From NCBI GenBank assembly GCA_947489705.1, contig CANLEQ010000031.1:1-34773 (forward strand): 34,773 bases of DNA, given 5' to 3'. The position numbers and the translations under genes were made by a program. The number at the start of each line of letters is the position of its first letter. Position 1 is the stretch's first letter. A model generated the notes under the pieces. That model had not been told where the DNA came from. It saw only the letters and a list, made by a program, of their open reading frames with translations, and searched no databases. Shown here in pieces: positions 7,814 through 15,254 of the stretch. Source of the stretch: an uncultured Paracoccaceae bacterium. Its GTDB lineage: Bacteria > Pseudomonadota > Alphaproteobacteria > Rhodobacterales > Rhodobacteraceae.

Positions 7814-8218
7814 ATCAGCCGCGCGGGATCGAGTGCCACGACGGTTCCGCGATCGAGCTCGGGCGATGCCCCCGTCATCAGCGCGCGCAGGAGACGCGAG
7901 ACCGCCGGCGCGGTCTGGAACACGTATCTAGCCTGGCCCGCGCAGGTCGCGTTTCGCCGCCGGAGCCAGCGACAGGAAGGGGCGCCGTTTCAGCACGCCG
8001 CCATCGGCATGGAGGTGATGCTCGGCGCTCGCCTCGTTGAGGACGCGCATGACCGCGTTGCCGTAGAAGGGCAGGAACATCGCCGCCGAGCGGCCGGAGG
8101 CGTGATAGCCGAGCCCGGCCTCGCCCTCGATCAGCACGACATCGGCGTCGGTCGAAAGCTCGGCCGCCGCCGAGACCCCGGCGACACCGCCGCCGATGAC
8201 GGCGATGTCGGCCCTCAT
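7810..8218 (-). pseudogene. FAD-dependent oxidoreductase (DAO family) remnant with large internal deletion
   Basis: From ATG 8218 the first 96 codons (stop 7928-7930) encode the start of a DAO-type flavoenzyme: the dinucleotide-binding motif IAVIGGGVAGVSAAAEL, then GLGYHASGRSAAMFLP, ending near KRRPFLSLAP. In a different frame, from about 7925 down to a TAG at 7810-7812, lies what looks like the family's C-terminus (VFQTAPAVSRLLRAL, ending VALDPARLI). An intact enzyme would be about 350 residues, so roughly 220 middle residues are missing and the ends are out of frame. ATG 8218 overlaps the aldo/keto reductase stop (ATGA), so the two were an operon. The N-terminal piece may still be translated but lacks the substrate domain. 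Confidence 0.85.
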
Positions 8219-9147
8219 GCCTCTTCCGTGCGATCCGTGGCAGGCGGCGGCGTGGGGGTCAGCGCCGAGATCCGGGCGTAGAGGTCGTCGTCCATCTCGA
8301 AGCCGAGCGCGTCGAGCGAGGGGCGAAGCTGCTCGGTGTCGCGCGCGCTGATGATGGGGGCGGTCACGCCCGGATGCCGCGCGGCCCAGGCGACGGCAAG
8401 CGTCGCGGGGTCGACCCGCATCTCGCGGGCCAGCGTCGCGAGGTCGGAGGCGGCGTTGTGCATCCAGTCCTGCCCGTAGCGGGTCGAATACATCTCGTTC
8501 TCGGTGATCCGTCCGGCGCCGCCCGCACGGTACTTGCCGGTCAGAAGGCCGCCGCCGAGCGGGGAATAGGGCGCCGCGGCGATCCCTTCCGCGCGGCACA
8601 TCGGCAGCAGCTCGACCTCGGCCTGGCGCTTCACGAGGTTGTACATCGGCTGGAGGATGTCGATCCGGGTGTCGAACGTCGCGGCGATGGCCTGGGCCTT
8701 CATGACCTGCCACGCGGCGAAGTTCGACACGCCGATATGGCGAAAGCCTCCCTCGCGCTGCAACTCGGCCAGGGTCTCGAACGATTCCTCGAGCGGCGTA
8801 TCCCCGTCCCAATGGTGCAGATAGTAGATGTCGATCACGTCCATGCCGAGCCGCTTGCGCGACTCGTCGAGGCTTTCGCGGATCGCTGTGCGTCCGTTGC
8901 CGCGCGCGTAATTCGACTTGCTCGCCACGACCAGGCCATCGCGATCCGCCGCCGCGAAGCGCCCGAGCCAGGTTTCCGACGTCCCGTCGGTATAGGCATG
9001 GGCGGTGTCGAAGAAATTCAGCCCGGCCTCCCGGCAGGCGTCGAACATGGCCCGGCTGGCGGTTTCGTCGGCCTTGCCGCCGAACTGCATGCAGCCGAAG
9101 CAAAGGGGCGATAGGGCGGTGCCGTCTGGCGCTTTGATCTGGGTCAT
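8215..9147 (-). CDS. aldo/keto reductase
   Basis: A 310-residue NADPH-type aldo/keto reductase with a TIM-barrel fold. The catalytic tetrad is present: D47 and Y52 (NFFDTAHAYTDG), K77 (VVASKSNY) and H111 or H112 (YYLHHWD). The motif FRHIGVSNFAAWQ is typical, and the C-terminal part carries the cofactor-binding region around APIISARDTEQL. The substrate cannot be read from sequence. ATG 9147 is chosen because TQIKAPDGTALSPLCFG matches a family start; the upstream in-frame extension is Arg-rich and unlike the family. It is coupled by ATGA to the downstream flavoenzyme remnant, so its original partner step is probably lost. Confidence 0.88.
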   Translation of the reverse strand: MTQIKAPDGTALSPLCFGCMQFGGKADETASRAMFDACREAGLNFFDTAHAYTDGTSETWLGRFAAADRDGLVVASKSNYARGNGRTAIRESLDESRKRLGMDVIDIYYLHHWDGDTPLEESFETLAELQREGGFRHIGVSNFAAWQVMKAQAIAATFDTRIDILQPMYNLVKRQAEVELLPMCRAEGIAAAPYSPLGGGLLTGKYRAGGAGRITENEMYSTRYGQDWMHNAASDLATLAREMRVDPATLAVAWAARHPGVTAPIISARDTEQLRPSLDALGFEMDDDLYARISALTPTPPPATDRTEEA

Positions 9148-9182
9148 GCGCCCACGATGCCAGAGCGCCGCCGGCGACGGAA

Positions 9183-9197
9183 GGTCCCTCCGGGACC
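9183..9197. other. small inverted repeat between divergent genes
   Basis: GGTCCC and GGGACC separated by TCC, within the 159 bases between the aldo/keto reductase start and the BLUF gene. It could be an operator half-pair or a short hairpin in a leader; nothing more can be read. Confidence 0.3.
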
Positions 9198-9306
9198 CAC
9201 GGCGAAGTTTCGCGCCCGTTTGCGCGCCGCACGGTGGCCTTTCCGATCGTTCATGTTTGGCCGGCATGAGCGGATCCGAGCTTCCACGCGATGAAAGGAA
9301 GGGCCA

Positions 9307-9762
9307 ATGCTCGATTCATGGATGTACGTATCCCGCGCCACCACGCCGATGGGATCGTTGGACGACGTGCTGATCTATCTCGCGGCCCGCGCCCGCAATC
9401 GCGAGAAGGGCATTACCGGGTATCTTCACCGCGAACAGGATTACTACGTCCAGTATATCGAGGGCGAACACGAAAACCTGGCCGAGCTCAGATCGCTCAT
9501 CACCAAGGATACCCGCCACACCGACCTGCGCGTCCTGTCGCAGGGCGCCCAGAGCAGGCGCCTCTTCGACGGGTGGGACATGGCCTTCTCGACCGGAGCG
9601 GGGACCGGGTTCGCGGAGTACCGGACGCACCAGGGGTACCGGGCCGACCTGACATCGGCCGCCGAGGCGGAGATCCTGGAGTTCATGAAGGCATCGATCG
9701 CGGGCGGCCGCGCTCATTGCGTGGCGCTCTATCTGCCCGAGGTCGCCGGCCGCGCGATCTAG
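9307..9762 (+). CDS. single-domain BLUF blue-light photoreceptor
   Basis: A 151-residue protein with a BLUF (blue light using FAD) domain across residues 3-95 and a roughly 55-residue tail but no recognised output domain. The flavin photocycle residues are all present with the spacing of AppA from Rhodobacter: Y7, N31 (RARNREKGITG), Q49 (YYVQYIEG), W90 and M92 (GWDM), matching AppA Y21, N45, Q63, W104 and M106. DTRHTDLRVL is also typical. Short BLUF proteins signal through protein-protein contacts. The start is supported by AGGAAGG just upstream. The gene stands alone, divergent from the aldo/keto reductase, and its partner is not evident here. Confidence 0.92.
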   Translation: MLDSWMYVSRATTPMGSLDDVLIYLAARARNREKGITGYLHREQDYYVQYIEGEHENLAELRSLITKDTRHTDLRVLSQGAQSRRLFDGWDMAFSTGAGTGFAEYRTHQGYRADLTSAAEAEILEFMKASIAGGRAHCVALYLPEVAGRAI

Positions 9763-9781
9763 GCTGTCGCCGCGGCGGCGA

Positions 9782-9799
9782 CCCCGCCCGAAGGCGGGG
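9782..9799. terminator. GC hairpin between convergent BLUF and BMP genes
   Basis: CCCCGCC and GGCGGGG flank a CGAA tetraloop. It lies between the BLUF stop (9762) and the BMP-gene stop (9818). With no T-tract on either strand, it may end transcription weakly in both directions or protect mRNA 3' ends. Confidence 0.55.
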
Positions 9800-9817
9800 C
9801 CGCGTGATCGAGGGGGA

Positions 9818-10894
9818 TCAGTTCGGGATTTCACCCGACAGCCCCTCGACGTAGAAATCCATGCCGAGCAGGGTCTCGTCATCCGCCGTCTCGCCCTCTT
9901 CGAGCCAGACCGAGCCGTCCTGACGGTTGATCGGCCCGGTGAAGGGATGCATCTCGCCGCTGCCGATCGCCTCCTTGATCCGCGTGGCCTCCTCGCGGAT
10001 GTCCTCGGGCACCGCATCCGTGATCTCGCCGATGCCGACCATGCCCTCGCCGATCCCCTGCCAGACCGATTGCGATTCCCAGGTGCCGTCGATGACCGCG
10101 CCCACGCGATCGATGTAATAGGGGGCCCAATTGTCGATGATCGAGCTTACCCGCGGCATCGGCGCATATTCCGCCATGTCCGACGCCTGCCCGAAGGTGA
10201 TGACATCGCCCGCCGCCTCGGCCGCGGCCTGCGGCGCGGTGGAATCGGTGTGCTGCAGGATCACGTCGGCACCCTGTTCGATCAGGGCCTGCGCGGCGTC
10301 CGCCTCCTTGGCGGGGTCGAACCAGGTATAGGCCCAGACCACGTTGAACTCGACATCGGGATTGACCTTGCTGGCCGCGAGATAGGCCGCGTTGATGCCG
10401 CGGATTACCTCGGGGATCGGGAAGGACGCGATGTAGCCGATCTTGTCGGTCTCGGTCATCGATCCCGCGATGAAGCCCTGCACGGCGCGCCCCTCGTAGA
10501 AGCGGGCGGAATAGTTCGACACGTTCTCGGCCGTCTTGTAGCCCGTCGCGTGCTCGAACTTCACGTCGGGAAACTTCTGGGCGACGTTCATCGTCGGGTC
10601 CATGTAGCCGAACGAGGTGGTGAAGATCAGATCCGCGCCCGACAGCGCCATCTGCGTCATGACGCGTTCGGCATCGGCGCCCTCGGGCACGCTCTCCTGA
10701 AACACGGTCTCGACCCGGTCGCCGTATTCGGCCTCGACGGCCTGGCGGGCCTGGTCGTGCTCGTAGGTCCAGCCGCCGTCGCCGACCGGGCCCACATAGA
10801 CGAAGCCCACCTTGACCGGATCGTCCTGCGCGATCGCGCCGGTGGCCAGGATCGCGGCGGTCGCCACGGCGCCCATGAAAGTTCTGCGTTGCAT
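9818..10894 (-). CDS. BMP family ABC transporter substrate-binding protein (probable purine/nucleoside)
   Basis: A 358-residue periplasmic binding protein. The signal peptide (residues 1 to about 22) begins MQRRTFMG, with two arginines but not a full Tat motif. The mature protein begins near DDPVKVGFVYVGPVGDGGWTYEHD, typical of the BMP/Med family, whose characterised members bind nucleosides, purines or similar ligands. A GAGGGG precedes ATG 10894. It is the last gene of the xdhABC-ABC operon, 28 bases after the second permease, so the ligand is probably a purine base or nucleoside that feeds xanthine dehydrogenase. That substrate is inferred from context only. Confidence 0.87.
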   Translation of the reverse strand: MQRRTFMGAVATAAILATGAIAQDDPVKVGFVYVGPVGDGGWTYEHDQARQAVEAEYGDRVETVFQESVPEGADAERVMTQMALSGADLIFTTSFGYMDPTMNVAQKFPDVKFEHATGYKTAENVSNYSARFYEGRAVQGFIAGSMTETDKIGYIASFPIPEVIRGINAAYLAASKVNPDVEFNVVWAYTWFDPAKEADAAQALIEQGADVILQHTDSTAPQAAAEAAGDVITFGQASDMAEYAPMPRVSSIIDNWAPYYIDRVGAVIDGTWESQSVWQGIGEGMVGIGEITDAVPEDIREEATRIKEAIGSGEMHPFTGPINRQDGSVWLEEGETADDETLLGMDFYVEGLSGEIPN

Positions 10895-10922
10895 GTCGTT
10901 TCCCCTCTTTACGCGCGCCCCT

Positions 10923-11852
10923 CTAGCGGGTCGCGTGGAACTGCTTGCCAAGATCTGCGGGCGCCCCCAGGGACCGCCGGGTTCCGCGCGCCGAAATGAC
11001 GACGAGCACCGCAATCGTTATCAGATACGGGGACATCGACAAGTATTCGACCGGAATGGCCACGCCGGCCGCCTGCAGGTTCAGCTGCAATACCGTCACG
11101 CCGCCGAAAAGATAGGCACCCAGCAAGACCCCGCCCGGCCGCCACGAGGCGAAGACCACGATGGCGAGCGCGATCCACCCCACGCCGGAGGTCATGCCCT
11201 CGGTCCATTGCGGCACCCGCACGAGGCTCAGATACGCGCCCCCGAGGCCCGCGCAGGCCCCGCCGAACGCGATCGCGGCGAGCCGCGTGGCCCGCACCCT
11301 GAGGCCCAGCGCATGGGCCGCGTCGTGGCTTTCGCCCACGGCGCGCAGGGTGAGCCCCGCCCGGCTGCGCCGCAGGAACCACCAGATCCCGACGGTCAGC
11401 GCGAGGCTCAGATAGACCACCCAGTCGTGGCCGAAGACCACCCGCCCCGCGAAGGGCAGGTCGCTGAGCGGCCCGAAATCGAGCCTGCCGGTCGCGGGCG
11501 GCTTGATCCCGACATAGCCCTGGCCCAGCAGCGACGAGAGGCCCAGACCGAAAAGCGTCAGCGCGAGGCCGGTCGCGACCTGGTTCGACAGCAAGAACTG
11601 CGTCAGCACACCGAAGACCAGCGACAGCGCCGCCCCGCCGAGCGCTCCGCCCGCGAAGCCCGCCACGGGCGAGCCGGTCTCGACCGCGACGGCGAAGCCG
11701 CAGATCGCGCCGATGATCATCATCCCCTCGACCCCGAGGTTCAGCACGCCCGCCTTCTCGACCACCAGCTCGCCCAGAGCGGCCAGCAGGATGGGCGTTG
11801 CCGCGACCATTAGCGCCGCGACCAGCAGGGTGGGCGAAATCGTTCCGAACAT
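10923..11852 (-). CDS. ABC transporter permease, BMP/nucleoside type (second permease)
   Basis: A 309-residue integral membrane protein of the BPD_transp_2 family with about eight to ten hydrophobic segments. Family landmarks are EKAGVLNLGVEGMMIIGA (about 32-49), LTLRAVGESHDAAHALGL (cytoplasmic loop facing the ATPase), and FGGACAGLGGAYLSL. It pairs with the 361-residue permease 28 bases upstream to form the membrane channel of the importer. The C-terminal tail is cytoplasmic and polar. Confidence 0.9.
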   Translation of the reverse strand: MFGTISPTLLVAALMVAATPILLAALGELVVEKAGVLNLGVEGMMIIGAICGFAVAVETGSPVAGFAGGALGGAALSLVFGVLTQFLLSNQVATGLALTLFGLGLSSLLGQGYVGIKPPATGRLDFGPLSDLPFAGRVVFGHDWVVYLSLALTVGIWWFLRRSRAGLTLRAVGESHDAAHALGLRVRATRLAAIAFGGACAGLGGAYLSLVRVPQWTEGMTSGVGWIALAIVVFASWRPGGVLLGAYLFGGVTVLQLNLQAAGVAIPVEYLSMSPYLITIAVLVVISARGTRRSLGAPADLGKQFHATR

Positions 11853-11880
11853 CAGCTGTGACCTCCTGCCTTCAGCGCCG

Positions 11881-12966
11881 TCATGCCGGCGCCTCGCGGC
11901 CCAGGCGGATCCGGAAATTCGTCAGCATGTCCACGGCCAGCAGGAAGAACAGCAGCATCCCCTGGAACGCCTGGATCGCCGCGGCGGGAATGTTGAGCAT
12001 GAACGACGCAAGCTCCCCCCCGATATAGGTGAGCGCCATCAGCAGCCCCGCCAGAACGATCCCCAGCGGATGCAGCCGCCCCAGGAACGCCACGATGATC
12101 GCGGTGAAGCCGTAGCCCACGTTGAAATCGATGCTGATCTGCCCCGCGGGGCCGGTCACCTCGAAAAGCCCCGCCAGCCCCGCCAGCGCGCCCGACAGGC
12201 CGAGGCAGAAGACGACGATGCGGTTGGGGCTGACGCCGGCGAAGCGCGCGGCGCGCGGCGCCTGTCCCGTCAGCCGGATGTTGAATCCCATCAGGTGCCG
12301 GTTCAGCAGGATATAGGCATAGATCACCGCGGCGATCGCGGCGATCACGCCCCAGTGCAGGCCGGTCCCGGCGACGAGTTCGGGATTGGCGGCCGCGTCC
12401 CACTGGCTGAGGTTGCGCGAGCCCGGAAAGCCGCCGCCCTCGGGGTTCCTGAGCCGCCCCACGGCCATCGAGGCGAGCAGGTTCTCGGCCACGTAGACCA
12501 GCAGGAGCGAGACCAGGATCTCGTTGGTGTTGAACCGGGTCTTGAGGATCGCGGGGATCATCGCCCAGGCCCACCCGCCGAGCGCGCCCGCCACCACCAT
12601 CAGCGGAAAGATCAGGCGCGTCTCGGCCGGATAGAGCGCGAGCCCCACGCCCGCGCCCGTCAGCGCGCCGATGATGTACTGCCCCTCGGCCCCGATGTTC
12701 CAGACGCCTGCCCGGAACCCCAGCGCGAGGCCCGTCGCGATCAGGATCAGCGGCGCCGCCTTCACAAGAAGCTGCGGCCGCGAATAGGCCGCGTATTGCG
12801 GATCGAAGAGCGGGTCGTAGAAGATCGTCCGGATCGCGGCGACCGGATCGGTGCCGAGGGCCGCGAACATCAGCCCGCCCGCCAGCACGGTCAGCGCGAC
12901 GGCCAGGAACGGCGTGGCATAGGACCAGAGCGTCGACGGCTCCTTGCGTTTCTCGAGCCGGATCAT
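11881..12966 (-). CDS. ABC transporter permease, BMP/nucleoside type (first permease)
   Basis: A 361-residue permease of the BPD_transp_2 family. It starts with a short cytoplasmic end (MIRLEKRKE), a membrane helix at about 17-35, and a periplasmic segment. The hydrophobic core opens with GFRAGVWNIGAEGQYIIGAL. The cytoplasmic contact region reads LTGQAPRAARFAGVSPNR. It is the longer partner of the permease downstream. The gap to the ATPase gene is 36 bases and carries a degenerate copy of a repeat also found in xdhB. Confidence 0.9.
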   Translation of the reverse strand: MIRLEKRKEPSTLWSYATPFLAVALTVLAGGLMFAALGTDPVAAIRTIFYDPLFDPQYAAYSRPQLLVKAAPLILIATGLALGFRAGVWNIGAEGQYIIGALTGAGVGLALYPAETRLIFPLMVVAGALGGWAWAMIPAILKTRFNTNEILVSLLLVYVAENLLASMAVGRLRNPEGGGFPGSRNLSQWDAAANPELVAGTGLHWGVIAAIAAVIYAYILLNRHLMGFNIRLTGQAPRAARFAGVSPNRIVVFCLGLSGALAGLAGLFEVTGPAGQISIDFNVGYGFTAIIVAFLGRLHPLGIVLAGLLMALTYIGGELASFMLNIPAAAIQAFQGMLLFFLLAVDMLTNFRIRLGREAPA

Positions 12967-12983
12967 CGCGCCCGCCCGCCCGC

Positions 12984-13000
12984 GCCGAAAATACCCCGGC
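12984..13000. repeat. degenerate copy of GTATTTCGG-type palindromic repeat
   Basis: On the minus strand this reads GCCGGGGTATTTTCGGC. GCCG and CGGC at the ends can pair. It shares the core CCGGrGTATTTyCGG with the in-frame copy in xdhB. Being between genes, it does not affect a protein. Confidence 0.45.
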
Positions 13001-13002
13001 GA

Positions 13003-14520
13003 TCACGCATGGCTTTTCTCCCGGTCCCACGCCCCGCCCAGCATCAGGCCGATCCGCTCCACGTCGAGCGTGGCCGTGGCGACGGGGGCGCTCAGCCGTC
13101 CTTCGTTCAGCGCCGCGAAGCGGTCGGAAATCTCCATCAGCTCGTCGAGGTCCTGGCTGATCACGATGATGCCGGCCCCGCCTTCGGCCAGATCCAGAAG
13201 CGCCTGCCGGATCGCCGCGGCCGCGGCCGCATCGACGCCCCATGTGGGCTGGTTCACGACCAGCACGTCGGGCGCCTGCAACACCTCGCGCCCGATCACG
13301 AATTTCTGCAGATTGCCCCCCGACAGCGCCCGCGCCGCGACATGCTCGCCGGGCGTGCGCACGTCGAACCGCGCGATCACGTCGCGCGCGAAGGCGGCGG
13401 TCCGGCCCCAATCCACGAACCCGCGCCGCGCGAGCGCCTTGCGTCCGTGCCCCGACAGGAGCGCGTTCTCCATGAGCGACATGTCGGGCGCCGCCGCATG
13501 GCCCAGCCGTTCCTCGGGCGCCGACAGCAGGCCGAGCGCGCGCCGCGCATCGGGCCCCATGCGCGACACATCCGTCTCGCGCAGCCGGACCGAACCGCGG
13601 GGCGATACACGCTCGCCCGAGAGCGCCGCCAGCAATTCGTCTTGACCGTTGCCCGCGACGCCGCCGATCCCGAGGATCTCGCCCTTGGCGAGCCCGAAGC
13701 CGATCCTGCGCAGCGGCGTGCCGAAGGCATGGGCGGGCGGCAAGGACAGGTCCTCGACCTCGAGGATCACCTCTCCCGCGACATGGCCGCCGCGCGCGGG
13801 CGCGCTGAGCGCGCTGCCCACCATCATCTCGGCCAGCTCGCGGGCGGAACTCTCGCGCGGATCGCAAGCCCCGACGACCTTGCCGAGCCGCAGGATCGTC
13901 GCCGCGTCGCAGAGGCTGCGGATCTCGTCGAGCTTGTGGGAGATATAGAGGATCGCGGTTCCCTCGGCCGAGAGCTTGCGCAAGGTGGCAAAGAGGATCT
14001 CCACCTCCTGCGGGGTCAGCACGCTGGTGGGCTCGTCCATGATCAGGAGCTTCGGCGATTGCAGCAGGCAGCGTACGATCTCCACCCGCTGCCGCTCTCC
14101 CGCGCTCAGATCGCCGACGATGCGGTTCGGGTCGAGCGGCAGGCCGTAATCCCGGCTCACCTTGCGGATCCGCTCGGCAAGATCGCGGCGCGGCGGCGGA
14201 TCGGCCATGCCGAGCGTGATGTTCTCGGCCACGTCCAGCGCATCGAAGAGCGAGAAGTGCTGGAACACCATCGCCACGCCCGCCGCCCGCGCCTCGAGCG
14301 GGGTCGCCGGCGCATGCGGGCGCCCCTCAAGCCGCATCTCGCCCTCGTCGGGGCGGACGAGCCCGTAGATCATCTTGACCAGCGTCGATTTGCCCGCGCC
14401 GTTCTCGCCCAGCAGGGCGTGGATCTGGCCGCGACCGATCCCGAACGACACGTCGTCGTTGGCGACCACGCCCGGATAGGCCTTGGTGAGGCCGGAGAGC
14501 TCCAGCAACGGCGCGCTCAT
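13003..14520 (-). CDS. ABC transporter ATP-binding protein with two nucleotide-binding domains
   Basis: A 505-residue fused ATPase like those of nucleoside and sugar importers. The first domain has Walker A GENGAGKST (38-46), signature LSAGERQRVEI and Walker B LLIMDEPTSVLTP. The second domain has a degenerate Walker A (GVAGNGQDELL), signature LSGGNLQKFVIG, and VVNQPTWGVDAAAA in place of a canonical Walker B. Degeneracy in the second site is normal for this family. It overlaps xdhC by four bases (ATGA), which places transport and xanthine oxidation genes in one transcript. Confidence 0.92.
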   Translation of the reverse strand: MSAPLLELSGLTKAYPGVVANDDVSFGIGRGQIHALLGENGAGKSTLVKMIYGLVRPDEGEMRLEGRPHAPATPLEARAAGVAMVFQHFSLFDALDVAENITLGMADPPPRRDLAERIRKVSRDYGLPLDPNRIVGDLSAGERQRVEIVRCLLQSPKLLIMDEPTSVLTPQEVEILFATLRKLSAEGTAILYISHKLDEIRSLCDAATILRLGKVVGACDPRESSARELAEMMVGSALSAPARGGHVAGEVILEVEDLSLPPAHAFGTPLRRIGFGLAKGEILGIGGVAGNGQDELLAALSGERVSPRGSVRLRETDVSRMGPDARRALGLLSAPEERLGHAAAPDMSLMENALLSGHGRKALARRGFVDWGRTAAFARDVIARFDVRTPGEHVAARALSGGNLQKFVIGREVLQAPDVLVVNQPTWGVDAAAAAAIRQALLDLAEGGAGIIVISQDLDELMEISDRFAALNEGRLSAPVATATLDVERIGLMLGGAWDREKSHA

Positions 14521-15254
14521 CCCGCCGCCCTCTCGCGGTCCCGTGCCGGGCTCAGAAGTTCCGCCGCGACGCCCACCGCGATCGCCTGCGGATGCTTGCC
14601 CAGCGCCTTCCGACCGATCGGGCAGGCGATCCGCGAGACGGTCGCGGGCGCATGGCCCAGCGCCCCGAGCCGCGCGCGGAACCGCGCCCATTTCGTCTCC
14701 GACCCGATCAGGCCCACGGGCCCCGTCGCCCGCCCCAGCAGCGCGTGACAGAGCGCGAGATCGATCTCGTGACTGTAGGTGACGATGATATGCTCGGCCG
14801 CGTCGGGCGCATGGGCCACCGCGCGCGGCATGTCGGCCGCCACCAGCCGGGTGACGTTCGGGGGGATCTCGGGAAACCGGTCGGGCGCGACGTCGACCCA
14901 GGTGATCGACAGATCCTCGAGCGGCGCCAGCACGGAGACGAGCGCGCGACCCACATGCCCCGCACCCCAGATCCAGAGCGGCCGGCCCGAGACCGGCAGA
15001 TCCTCGGCAAGCGCGAAGTCCAGCGTCACCGCCCCGCCGCAGCATTGCCCGAGCGCGGGCCCGAGCGGCACCAGACGCTCCGCCCGATCGCGCCCGTCGG
15101 CCAGCATCGCGCGCGCCTCTTCCATCGCCATCCATTCGAGCGCGCCGCCCCCGATCGTGCCGCGGGTCCGGTCGGGCCAGACCAGCATCGCCGTGCCCAC
15201 GCCGCGCGGAACAGACCCGCGCGCATGGGCGATCGTGACGCGGATGGCCCTCAT
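14517..15254 (-). CDS. xdhC: XdhC, molybdenum cofactor insertion and sulfuration factor for xanthine dehydrogenase
   Basis: A 245-residue protein of the XdhC/CoxI family. XdhC binds molybdenum cofactor, protects it during sulfuration and hands it to XdhB. The N-terminal XdhC domain shows GSVPRGVGTAMLVWPD and GTIGGGALEWMAMEEA; CCGGAVTLDF follows; the C-terminal Rossmann-like part has WIWGAGHVGRALV, VTYSHEIDLALC and GLIGSETKW. The protein starts about 20 residues later than many relatives. ATG 15254 overlaps the xdhB stop (ATGA), and no better start is available without entering xdhB. Confidence 0.92.
   Translation of the reverse strand: MRAIRVTIAHARGSVPRGVGTAMLVWPDRTRGTIGGGALEWMAMEEARAMLADGRDRAERLVPLGPALGQCCGGAVTLDFALAEDLPVSGRPLWIWGAGHVGRALVSVLAPLEDLSITWVDVAPDRFPEIPPNVTRLVAADMPRAVAHAPDAAEHIIVTYSHEIDLALCHALLGRATGPVGLIGSETKWARFRARLGALGHAPATVSRIACPIGRKALGKHPQAIAVGVAAELLSPARDRERAAG

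Noticed and set aside
11713-14748. 1011-residue open frame opposite the transporter genes
   Set aside because: It runs antisense to well-supported ABC genes, is rich in Arg, His, Gln and Pro, and has no family motifs. This is a typical shadow in high-GC DNA.
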